Made by a program: the position numbers and the translations under genes | Part shown: positions 1 to 11,500 of the stretch, in pieces | Position numbering within the stretch: the stretch's first letter is position 1 | Layout of the letters: the number at the start of each line of letters is the position of its first letter | Notes under the pieces: model-generated | Database searches by the model: none | What the model was told of the DNA's origin: nothing | What the model saw: the letters and a program-made list of their open reading frames with translations, nothing else | DNA from: Temnopleurus reevesii | Lineage: Eukaryota; Echinodermata; Echinoidea; Temnopleuroida; Temnopleuridae | Length of the DNA: 64,000 nt | Direction of reading: 5' to 3' | NCBI GenBank assembly: GCA_036244855.1 | Contig: BQKZ01000511.1 | Span: 38,753-102,752, forward strand

Positions 1-370
1 TTTTCCCTCTAATTTCCTTCTCTCCTCTCCCCCTCTCCTTCTTCCTCCTTCCTTTTCTACCTTCCTCATCTACATTCTCTTCCTTCTTTCCCTCTTGCTC
101 CCCAACCTGTTGCTCTTTCTCCTTCCCCTTATCACCCATTTCTCTTTCTCCTTTACACCTTCTTTATTTATTCCTCCTTCCTTCTCTCTTCCTCCATTTC
201 TCCTATGTATTGCTGCATTTCAAGCTTATCTTTTCTCTTTCGTCTTTTCCCCCTCTCTCTCTTTTCATGTCATCTCTCCAAGTCTTCTTGTTCCCAAATC
301 TCTATTCTTCTCTACTCTACACCTCTCATCTAAAATTCAAACAAGCAAAACAATTTTCTTAAAATTTTCA
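1..370. repeat. Pyrimidine-rich low-complexity block
   Basis: The plus strand is dominated by C and T (runs of ttcctcctt, tctcttt and similar). The 100-codon frame it contains is rich in L, F, S and P as expected from composition and is not a gene. Confidence 0.6.
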
Positions 371-376
371 CTGTAT

Positions 377-382
377 TTTATT
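377..382 (-). terminator. Candidate distal polyadenylation signal
   Basis: AATAAA on the minus strand, with a T/G-rich stretch 15-40 bases downstream. It is the most distal of several candidates after the ptch stop. It would imply a 3' UTR of about 4.7 kb. Not distinguishable from chance by sequence alone. Confidence 0.25.
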
Positions 383-2300
383 CTCAATAAAATTTGATTC
401 ATAATACTTCTGATGAGTTTCCATGATTTGAATACAATATACAAAGAAACTAAACATTATGAATACACATCCTCCTTAAACACTCAAATCAAAATGTGGA
501 ATACCTTTGTAATGTCTCACATTTTCTACAAAACAGTATACAAAAATACCTGACTGGTAAAAACAGTAAATGACCTGTGATAAAGACACATAAACATGGC
601 AATACTTTTCATAAATCCCAGATAAAACATGCTCAAATATTTTTAAAGGATATATCATTATGAATTAAAACAATTCATTTCTGGCTGTTATTAACTAAAA
701 TTGTACCCTTTTGATAGGAATAAAGTTGAATGATTCCAATCGCAACATGTATACATGAGACGTGTAACATACGGGATTGTGCTAAATTGCAAATCTTTAG
801 CACATGGTTTCCTAAATGTAAATCAATCATGCGATCAATTGTAACGCTTCATGTTACGGAGTTATATCAGAGTTTGTCATACACCCCCCTAAAACATGAG
901 ATGAAGCAATTAAAAAAAAAATTTACAGCAAGATGTAATCATGATTTTCATATACTAAAAAACCCCATATTCTTGCAAAAGCCAAACCGTTAAAAATTGT
1001 TTTAGCCACTTTAGAATAAGTATCATTCTTGGTTATCACTCTAATTTGTATCATATGTCTTTAAAATTTTACCGGAATTTAAACTGGGTAATATAATTGC
1101 CATACATTGAGACACAGGTAGAATAGAACAAAATACACAAAATAATAGTTGACTTAATGAGACCTGCAGAATACTGTACACATAGATATGCGGTATGGCA
1201 GTCATGTACATAATAATTTATAACTCGTAGACAATGCATCTGTACAGATAACTTTTACAAAACATTCATCAAATCTGTTCAAACATTTGACACATCTTAC
1301 AAACAAGAAATAATTTGGCAGTGTTTCATCTTCAGATACCTGTAATCTAATTCAAAGAAATTAGGGCATAGCCCCAAAATATTGAATACTGTTTAATAGA
1401 TCTGAACAAACATGATCTATCTAAGTTTAAAAAAAATCTACTGGAATTGACACTCAAAATCAGATCGTAAAATAATACGTATTTATTGTCTTCAGATATC
1501 AATAAAAGTAGGAGGTTTTAGAGTTGTTACCTAAAGAAAGTACAAAAGAAACTTTGTCTTAAATATCAAATATACTTTGGCAATTATTGAACAATTAGAT
1601 TATAACAGGTGGCGAAACTTATCAGAAATTTCCAAAACTTGGCAATGAATAACACAGAAAGTTTAAAAGCCCTTATTTTCAAATGTCAGAATTTCTTTTG
1701 ATGTGATATTTTTTATATGAGTAACAATGTTAAAAATATCCACATAGCTCGAATTTCGATAAAGTTCGGAACATTCAATATTTAGAATTCTAACATTAAA
1801 TATTAGGAAAAGCATGTTTATCTCTTTATCATGCTGCTAGATTTTGATTGCTCTTCATACAATGGGTTACATATTATTTATATTTGGCAAAATGTATTTG
1901 ACTTTAAAAAATTGTATTACATTCAATATCTTAATTCAAGACACTTCAGATAAATATATGAATTACTCTCGTGCATAAGACACCTTTACCACAATTAAAG
2001 CACCATTTACATTTGAAAGATGGTTAGAGGGAAAAGAAGACACTTCTAGTTTGGCAGACAAATACAATATTATGAGTTTTGTATGATATGAAATAAATTG
2101 AGTTTGAGTCATTTCGAGCTGCACTTCAAAAAGGCACTCCAATTTGGCATCAAGATGGAAGACATTTTTTAAATTTTCCTGTTTATTAAAAAAATAAAAT
2201 ATTTTTGGTTTTTAGCAAATATTTTATCGAAATTCTAACAAAATTATTGGTCAAAATTAAATGAATATTTGCAGTACAAAGTGCATAATCATTACTATTG

Positions 2301-2323
2301 TCATTAATATTATCATCATTATC

Positions 2324-2397
<74 letters not shown>

Positions 2398-2405
2398 CAT
2401 TATTA
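2301..2405. repeat. ATC/ATT microsatellite
   Basis: A tract of tcatta repeats grades into about 17 uninterrupted att units. The minus-strand frame it opens is poly-isoleucine/methionine and not coding. A shorter related tcatta tract occurs at 5059-5086. Confidence 0.9.
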
Positions 2406-5101
2406 AAATTAGTATTTTATCATTAGAATGATTATTATAATGGTACATTTGATTTTCACAATTTCTATGGGGATGTATAGTCAACTGTGCATTAAATAAT
2501 AATTATCCAACTCAATTCTGTTGAAATTTTGAGGAAATTTTGTGGAAATAAACTTGACATTGAACTAGATTATGAGGGGATATTTGACCTCTTTTGGATC
2601 AAATATAATTTTGCGTCTTCATGTAAAAACTACTACATTCACAAGTCCTGCGAGCTCAAAAAGTAAATATATATTATCGTCCACATAGCATATTCATTTA
2701 TCAACGATATGCATAGAGTAAACTTCCCAACAAAATAAAAAAAACTATTTTTTTCCTGAGGCTTTGGCACAAAAGTAAAGGTGTACAAAAATACATCATG
2801 GCCACTTACAAAACTTGAAGGCAACATTTGTCATCTATAAAAAGTAATTGTAGAAACCCAAATTGTAAAACAATATTTATACGTCATTTGCACACATATT
2901 CCCTACCTCCCTCTGTATCTCTTTCACTCTCTCACTCTCCCTCTCTCAATTTCTCTTTTTCTATCTCTCTCTTTCCGCATACAAACAAACAAAAGTCAAT
3001 AAATAAATGTTGCCTGAAAATAAAATACATGTAATAACATGTAAATTTTGCATTTTAACGAAGTATCTTATAAATTGAAGAGATTATTTTTGGATGACAA
3101 GTCTAAATCAGAAATTTGACAACACTTTCTTGAAATGTCCAAAAATATTCTTGGATAAAAAGTAATACTTGTTCATAGACTAGTAATACAGGCTTAAAAT
3201 ATGGAAGGTAAATAGAAAATATAATGAAATTGAGCTTGTCTTTATCTGAAGATTTATTGACCATATCAAATTAATACTGTCGTAATGCTTGAAGGATTCT
3301 TGGTCACTAATAATAAATGTCATAATATGACACGCTAGCCCCTTAGCAGTAAACTAACCCGACATTAACTTCTAGAGTATTAGAGCATAACTGCCTATGT
3401 GATCGATTACACACAGATAGCAGACCAAGGGTTTACATATCACCCGTGTTAAATACATCTACAATGTATATCATTCACATATTACTGTTTCAAAATTCAT
3501 ATATAAAAATGGTGATCATCCATAAAACATAAAATAATATTTGGCACATGAGTATATCAAATGGTATTTACAAAACCTCTCTCAAAGGGAAGACAACATC
3601 CTACAAAATAACTTTTAAATCTCATTGATGTTTGACGTGTACATGAATGTCTAATGCATCTGTACACGTAACTCGGCACAAACACATTTATATGATTAAA
3701 ATACTCTCTCCAGCAAACTTCTGTACATTTATAACATAAATACATAAAAGTAATCACATGATATAAAATATTTATCGAGGTACATGGTTCCATTAAACAA
3801 TCGTTTCATTAATGTACAATACTGGCACTGTATACAAAGACTGTATAACAAAAACAAAATATCTTAGGTATGAAATATATGTACAAGTTTGTTTTCTGAA
3901 TAAAACTTCTTTTATACACATAAAAATAGGACAAGAAAATGATGAGCGTAATGATGAATACAAAAGCTGTTAGAATCATACAACTGATCCAGTTAGCCTC
4001 GTTAACTTCTCCATTACCTTATATAAATAAATAATAGATAAATCTTTACAAGCTTTCGTTTATATCTCTAATTACAATACATTTTTATAGACATACGTTT
4101 CAATTCGTTTTAGAGTCGAAAATTAGCACCACAAGTACAAAATGTCCGTTTGTCATTCTTTCTTCTCCTGTCACATTGTTGTATAAATTGTCTGTTTTAC
4201 GAAATGGCCCGCATATACAGGGTTGTTGCTCATGCAAACCTTGACACACGAACAACATTCTATAGAAGGCATGTTAATTGAACAGCAAATGAAAAGTAAC
4301 CGTTGCCATGGTTTCATGTAAGATCCCAAAATACAGGCTGGCTCGTGAATCCAACAATGTATAGGAGAGCAAGTCGCTATGTTTCTTATCTTGATAGTCA
4401 AGTCCAAGTTTCCCATCACCGATATGTTGAAGGAGAGAAGGGGGCGGGAGATGGGAGGGGCAGGGGCGTGGCATCCATCAACCAACCAGAAATGAGGAAG
4501 ACAGCTGCTTATGTAGATTGCATTCTGTTGCAACAATGGCTCTGGGCAAGTTCGCTTCACTCCGAGGCTGTGGTAAAATGAGAAAAAAAGAAATGAACGT
4601 TGTCATGAATATAAAATTATGGATTTTGCATCAAAACGAACTAACCATTTCATATTATGGAGTTGTCAAAGTTATAAGGATGTACAACATTTGCAGATTT
4701 GGTCACCATTATCATTAACAGTATTTTGGCTTTGATCTTTAATATATAGTGTGAAACTTTTAGTGGAACTTTTGTGAATGTGACTAAGAGAAGGCAATAA
4801 ATACAAATTAGCAAGCAGTTAATTTTCTAAACAAAGGACTGTTGTATGGACAGGAAGAAACCCTGACATAGCAACAAGCAGACCGGCATGATTAGTACTA
4901 GAATGTATTTATACTCTGCAGTGACCATTTCTGTTTCACTATGACTATTAAAAAATCAATCAATTCTTGGATGCAATTTGTGATACCATAGCGAATGATA
5001 GGATAACGATAGCAGCATGAGCGTCAGGGCCTGGCGGATACCAGAGATATACAAGTATTCATATTATCATTATCATTATCATTATAGGCTACTCACCCAT
5101 G

Positions 5102-5587
5102 CTACACCGTAGAGTCTTGATGCCTCTCATTACTACTTCTACTTCCAGCATCATCTACCCTCTTCCTCTCCTCCGCCTCTTCTCCCTCGATGCACTCCAG
5201 CTTCACTACATCTCCCTCCTTCGTCTCCCTGAAAACCGCATCATCACCCCACCGCCTCCTCTTCTGGTACCGAGGATCGTCAGCGAGCACCGTGCAGGCG
5301 GCGCCGTGAACGATCGACACCCTGGCAGTGGCTGTGACTGTTGTGACATGCCGTGCCAGATGGGGCGAGTCCGTCGGCGTTGACGACGATGACGATGATG
5401 AGTTGTTGTTTGAGAATGGAAAGGTCATATGGGGGTGTTGGTGGTGATGATGGGGGTACTGGTGGTGGGGATGAGGTTGGCGGTGTGGGTGGTGTTGGCG
5501 GTGGGGGTATTTGGACGACGTTCGGTGGGGTCTTGTTCTGTGAGTCTGCTGCGGTGAGTTTGAATGCCCTCTTGTGAGATGGATGGT
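5102..5587 (-). CDS. ptch1: ptch last coding exon (human exon 23 equivalent), C-terminal tail and stop
   Basis: 486 nt including the TAG at 5102-5104, phase 0 in. The acceptor is tttatttag before 5587; the frame from there is open although the first ATG is at 5428. The first 53 codons are strikingly histidine-rich (for example [20 protein letters not shown]), followed by a serine run and then [16 protein letters not shown], which matches human TTVTASASVTVAVHPPP. The end, [15 protein letters not shown], matches human VEVIELQDVECEERP. The protein ends in D-S-T-V, a class I PDZ-ligand pattern not present in human PTCH1. Low-complexity codons here create long shadow frames on the other strand. 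Confidence 0.92.
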   Translation of the reverse strand, partial: TIHLTRGHSNSPQQTHRTRPHRTSSKYPHRQHHPHRQPHPHHQYPHHHHQHPHMTFPFSNNNSSSSSSSTPTDSPHLARHVTTVTATARVSIVHGAACTVLADDPRYQKRRRWGDDAVFRETKEGDVVKLECIEGEEAEERKRVDDAGSRSSNERHQDSTV

Positions 5588-8500
5588 CTAAATAAAGAAA
5601 ATAGAAAATGGTTTTAGACTTCCTGAATAAAAAAAAAAGAATCTAGTTCCATCTCATTCAATTTAAAAAAAAAATATGCTACTATTTCAAAAGATTCTAT
5701 AGCTGCAAACTTTCATTCAATGATATCAGAGAATTACAAAGAAACTTACAAAACATATTCATCACTTATATCAATCTGCTCATTGGCATGAACATTGCAA
5801 TATAATTTTAACAATTTGAAAACGGTTGAAAAGATTGAATTCCTCTTTACCAAAAGTCAATAGAAATTGGAAAGAACTTTTATCTTTGTTTCATGATTCG
5901 TTTTGGCCTAAAATGATTAATATTCATTTTTGGTCTAGTTTCCTTTCCTCCACAACCACATTAAGACCTGTCTAGAGTGACCATTTATTACGAATCATAT
6001 TCATTTAACAAATATAGTAAGGTTAGACCGAATCTATGTACTCACCTCCTTGACAAGATGGGGATGATGAACACTGGTTTCCACCAAGACTTCTGGAGGA
6101 TGTATCTCTATGTGCTCCCCAGAGCTCCCGCAGACATCTTCCCTGACGATAGGTGCCCCATAGGATCCTGGAGGGGGTTCACTATCCCATCCGCAGTGCC
6201 TCATCCTGGTGGCACGCTCTGTGGGAGGGGTGGGTAGAGGACTGGGGGTGGGGAGTCGGTTGGCGTTAGCGACCGGTTGCACCTATGACAGAATCAAAGG
6301 TCAAAGGTTGAATTACTTGTGTGCTAGCGAAGGTAGAAGAGGAGAACATATCTCCTACAACACAAAAAATGGTTTCAAGAATTCCAAAGATGTCAACAAT
6401 GAACACCAATTAATATAGATTTTTCATAAGTTAATTTCATAATACATGATCAATATTTTCTTATTTTAATTTCTGTATCCTTTTTTTCTTAAAAATTATA
6501 AGATGTATTACATTATTTCTGAATAATTCCAACCAGGTTTTTGTAATGAAAGCCAGCATAGTTTATGGCAAACAAATAAAGCAAATAGGCACTTGCAATG
6601 AGTAATATCTTTTATGATCACTTACCTCCCCAGGTGGTCCAAATAAGGACAAAAGGACTGGTAACAAGACAAGTCCATTGAGAACTCCAAGCACAATCAG
6701 AGCCATGAAGACATAAAAGAAATAGCTGTGAAAAAAAGAAAAGACAGCGTTACTTTAGATATGAAATGTCTGTCATAAATTAATTCCATTTTTTCTCAAA
6801 AACTCACTTAATAAAAAATGGAGGGGGGGGGGGCGACGAGACAAGGTTGAGCGCGAAATTAAAAAATAAATAAATGAGTTGGTAAATCTTATAGAGCAAA
6901 AAGGACGAAAGAGGCAAGAGACTGATAAGGTAGAAGATTTGCTAGAAAACACTCACATTCAAAATTCCAGTTATTATATTATTTTTTTTTTGGGGGGGGG
7001 GGGGAGGACGGGGAAGAGGGATAAGAAGATGATGTGTGAGAGACACAGCAGCATACAACTAACAACTAAAAATGTTGGTAGTCAAAATACAAAATACGCA
7101 GGAAAGCAAAAGGGATCGAAAGAGCAAGAAACGATAAAAGGTCCAGAGGTAAATAGGCCAATATTCCTTGCAATTACCGGTCTCCCTTCAAGTCAACAAG
7201 AGAACTCTGTGTGTGAGGCCAACCCAAATAAGCCAACACCAATTACCGTCACAACATCAATTTTTTTTCACCCAAACATATCCTCATATCTGCTCCATAG
7301 GAAACCGGTGTAAACCTTTTTCCCCAGAGCTCCAAACATCACCCCTATTATCTTTGTTAGACCAAATGTCGGGAAGCACGGGTGAACGTAATTGGAAGGA
7401 CGTGCAGTGGTATTTTTCACTGAAAAAAGGGAGGTGTTGGGTTTCTCATAGAAGATTATTGGAGATTGGTGTGGGTTTTGTGATCTCAGTTCTCTGCATT
7501 CCTTGTTCAATTTTCTCATTTGTTTAAAGAACGGAGATAAAAGCTATACTAAGTGATGCATAATGCTGTATAGATTACACTGAAAAATTCCTCAAAGTAA
7601 TATCAATACCATCCCACACAGAAATCATAATTGAAGCATGGTATTATTAACCATTCTGACATTAAAAAATTAACCACATACATATCAAATAAAGGGTCAA
7701 TTTTATTCAAGTTTCAAAAATATTTTCGAAAAAATCTCTTGATGACAAAAAGAGGATGGGTTGACAATTTTGAGGTTTGCTCCACACAATATCCCTCCCA
7801 ACTAGTTGCCCGACCTGCCCCTGCCAGCATGGTAGAGACACTGGACAGCTGTCTAAACACTCAGGCCCACCAGTAAGGGTCAAGGGTCAATGGATTGATC
7901 TATTATTCAATGCAGGGGTTGCTCCTTTCATAGTCTGAGAATATGGATAAACATCAAACTTTGTCTCTGAGGGAGGAAGTTTTAGTTTCTTTGCTAAATA
8001 GAATGCATTCATTAATGTACATCGTTTCCCATGGTAACACATGAAACATGAAGTCACACTCATTGCATTTCAAATCATGAAAAGGACAAGATGTAATATT
8101 GAAGGTCTACTTTAAAAAAGAGCTGTATTATCATCTACACTATTGATTATAATAAATAAGATTAATCTTGTTAATCTCTTGCTTACCTTACAATGAAGTC
8201 AAATTCCGCACCCGCCAGCATCACGACACCGAGCAAAGTTGAAATAGCGCCATCTAACACCGGAGAAAATGTATGTTCCAACGCGAAAGTAACTCTCCTC
8301 TCCCGATCTCCAATGGCTGTCAAAAAGGCCTGTAATGTGAAACATAAATCCATTGTTATCCTGGAGTCATTTCATTATAAGGAAGTGTCTTCAAAATTTA
8401 ATGAGTACAATTTAAGGATGTTAATTTTTCATTAATACCACTTCCAAACTAATATAAGCAATTTATGAGAAAAAAGAGTGAATGTTAAAAACAATTTTAT

Positions 8501-11500
8501 TACTATAGCATGAGCAAAGACAAAGCAATTTGTAAGTAATCAAATGTATCCCATGAATATGTATATTTCTAATCTTATTTTTTCTTATTACTTAAAATGT
8601 CAGATATGCATGCCTTTCAAGAATACGCACAAGAAAATTATACAAATGTGATTCACAAGACAATATAAACCAAATATATTCTCATGAGAAATCCTATACC
8701 AGTGAAATTTTCGCAGTGGTTTAATTTTCATTATTTTGCAGTATTGGCCTCATCAAAATTTCCACTCGTATTATGCACATTCATATGTGTTAAAAAACCA
8801 TTAAAAATTGTACTGGTCCGATATCAACATTTTGTCTGAACGCTTAAAAATATTGGCTTGGACAGTAGACGATGAGAAATCCACACTTTCTCTTGTCGAA
8901 AAATATTTGTTGAAGACGATCCACGATTCATGATTTGAATTTCTCTCCTCAAGCATATTCCAGAATGGTTGGCAATATCTTAACATAAAGTCAGCTTGAT
9001 GGTATTATATTAATTGTGTATGTTATGTTAATTGTGTATGTTATCTTCTATAATTGTATTTTGTTTTAAACGCTTTGCAGCGCTATATAAGAACTTTTTT
9101 GTATTGTATTGTATTGTACTCACGTAGCATGTATGAAGGGTGAACTCGACACCGATGCCCACTGATACGATGAGAGTAGCCGCTGGTATTGCACTAAGCT
9201 TCAGGCCCATCAGACCCATTACACCAAAGAGCTCCACAGTTATCATTCCAAGAACAAACACCTGTACAGAGACAAGACATTAACAATTGAAATTGAATTT
9301 CACACACATTCAACAAATTGGAAATGGAGAGTTGAAAGAAGTTAATAAAGAAAAAATCCCTACACATTTCCACATATTCAACCAGATTTTTATTGCTGAT
9401 GATTTCAAGCTGTTGGAAACTTTTCAAGGATAATCTTTGGTATCCATCATCTATGTATATCACTGATCTCCAGACCCGTCATGGAACTCACTAAATTTAG
9501 TCCGAGGCCCTTGAAACAAAGAATGAATGTAATCATGCCATGATATCTCCTGACTGTCAACTACAGGCCAATAACTTTCATTCTAGACACATATGATAAT
9601 TACCATTTTGCTAGTGAAATTGAATAATCAGGACTTTAAAAAGTGTCAACTTATTGCAAAAGCCCTAAATTTTCAAGTAGGATGCCACAGTGCGATAAAC
9701 AACTAATAACAAATTGGTAACGCTTCTAAAAGCAAAATCAAAAGCCCACTCACCATGATAAGCGATGCCCACGGATTGACGAGCATCAATGCCATGATGA
9801 TGAAGGACGCCCCCAAGAGGCTGACGAGGGAGAGGGCCAGGTAAAAGCGTAGGTGGATGTACTGCTCCCAGAACGTGAAAGGAACACCAAGAGGATAGTT
9901 GGGTAGACCCTCGCTCTCGTAGTAGTCTGAGATGTTTCTTACAGCTTTGATGACGTTGACCACTTCTTGGGTGGTGTTGAGATTGTTGAGGTAGAAAGGT
10001 AGCTGGGTGTAGTTCAGGGCTTGGGCCTTTGGGACTAGATAAAGAAACAAGAATAGAGAAAGGTGTAAACTTTGGAAGTTTCTCAGGGAACTTCTGGAAA
10101 TCAAGCTGCACAAGAACTACACTTTTTTTCTTACACCTTATTGCAAATCAACAAATTGATTCAGGATGGAGAAAGAACTTTTCCATCAAAATGATTCTTG
10201 AAATTGTATCCATTTTCAATCCTTACCTGAATACAACTGCTCTATTTTGACTGTTCTATTTGCAGGTAATACTTTTCATAATGGATGATCAGTTTTGATA
10301 CATGATACACAATAGCACAAAAATTTAAAAATTTCAATCAAACATCTGAGGCAAATAATTTTTACAAGAGAGAAATCATGTTTGCAATAAACATTGTATT
10401 CTTGGGAAGCGAACCCAGAATTTATATTAGAAAAATCTCCTTGACAATTTAGGATGGTTGGCAACACTGTCCCCATTCAAGGACCTGTTTCAAAGAACAA
10501 TACTTACTGGTGACGTCGAGGTCAGCCCTGCCTACCGGTGTCCAGAGGGGCGGGGCAGGATGAAGGTTGCCTGATGATGCTGTGTAGGAGATGGTGTCAT
10601 AGTTGTACCAAACGGTCAAGTAGTTGTAGAAAGCATCGGCAAAGATCACTCCGTTCTCATCAACAAGTCTGCCTGTGTAGTACTGTGTGGAGAATGGAAG
10701 TCAAGGATAATGAATTTATCATAAAAAGGAAGGAACAAGTTTTAGGCACCTAAAATAACCTTTATAATCTTTCTCACCTCGCATTTTAGCCACATAATTG
10801 GTAATTTCTTCACTTTGATCAAACTACATAATGTATGTCTCTGGACGGGAAGAAGGTGTTATACACAACAAATGGCTTTCAAGCTGAATTGATTACTTAC
10901 ATTTATTCTCAGTCGTTTATCAATGTCCCTAAAATGAATGAATGCCCAGCAGTGATGAACTCTAAGCAATTACTGGCATGAACACATATTTTGATATCTC
11001 CTTGTAACAAACTTTGCACATCGATTTAGTTGGATACAAATCAAATTGTCCTTTGATGTTGAAATTTCAAAGAATAAACTGGTTCTTAGTAAAAAGTGGA
11101 TATTGCCCTACTTGGCAACCTAATACAGAAACTTGAAAGAAAGAATAACAAGCAAAAGGCTTACCAATTGACTACTGGAACTGGGTAGTTCATACACAAA
11201 GTCTATGGGAATTGGAGTATTCAGTTATCAATGGGTTAGCAGAGATTCTTACCCTATTCACATCAGCAGGAGACTCAGGAATCCCCGTCTGCAGGATCAT
11301 CTTGTATGCAATCACACCCTTGTCTGTAGCATTGGAGTACCACCGATCCTTCTTGATGCTGTAGCGGCTTTTGTCCAGGTCAAAGGCTTCCTGCATGTCT
11401 GTTGACCAAGATATGAATACATTGCAGGATATTAAAAATATTTGAGACCATGCTAGAATAAATGCAACATATTTCTGATTTATCAGAACATTCAAAAATT

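Larger units (their letters stand above)
377..5101 (-). other. ptch1: Region downstream of the ptch stop, probable 3' UTR
   Basis: AT-rich sequence with no further Patched coding homology. Several AATAAA hexamers occur on the minus strand, including 377-382 (followed by a TTGTTTTGCTTGTTTG-like stretch), 1482-1487 and others near 2183 and 3253. The true cleavage site cannot be chosen. A consensus-like splice donor lies directly after the stop (GT at 5095-5096), so a 3' UTR intron is possible. A 129-codon minus-strand frame at 4171-4560 has no recognisable similarity and is probably untranslated. Confidence 0.45.

Noticed and set aside
3878..3885. Possible Pumilio site (TGTACATA, minus strand) in the presumed 3' UTR
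   Set aside because: A single 8-mer in nearly 5 kb of AT-rich sequence is expected by chance.
4171..4560. 129-codon minus-strand frame downstream of the ptch stop
   Set aside because: No recognisable family, cysteine-rich random-looking composition, and it lies in the presumed 3' UTR.
5099..5577. Plus-strand frames opposite the last ptch exon
   Set aside because: They are shadows of the minus-strand coding exon, whose translation aligns with the Patched tail.
9665..10111. 148-codon minus-strand frame overlapping a ptch exon
   Set aside because: It is the wrong frame of the exon at 9754-10034; the correct frame matches Patched TM8-TM9.
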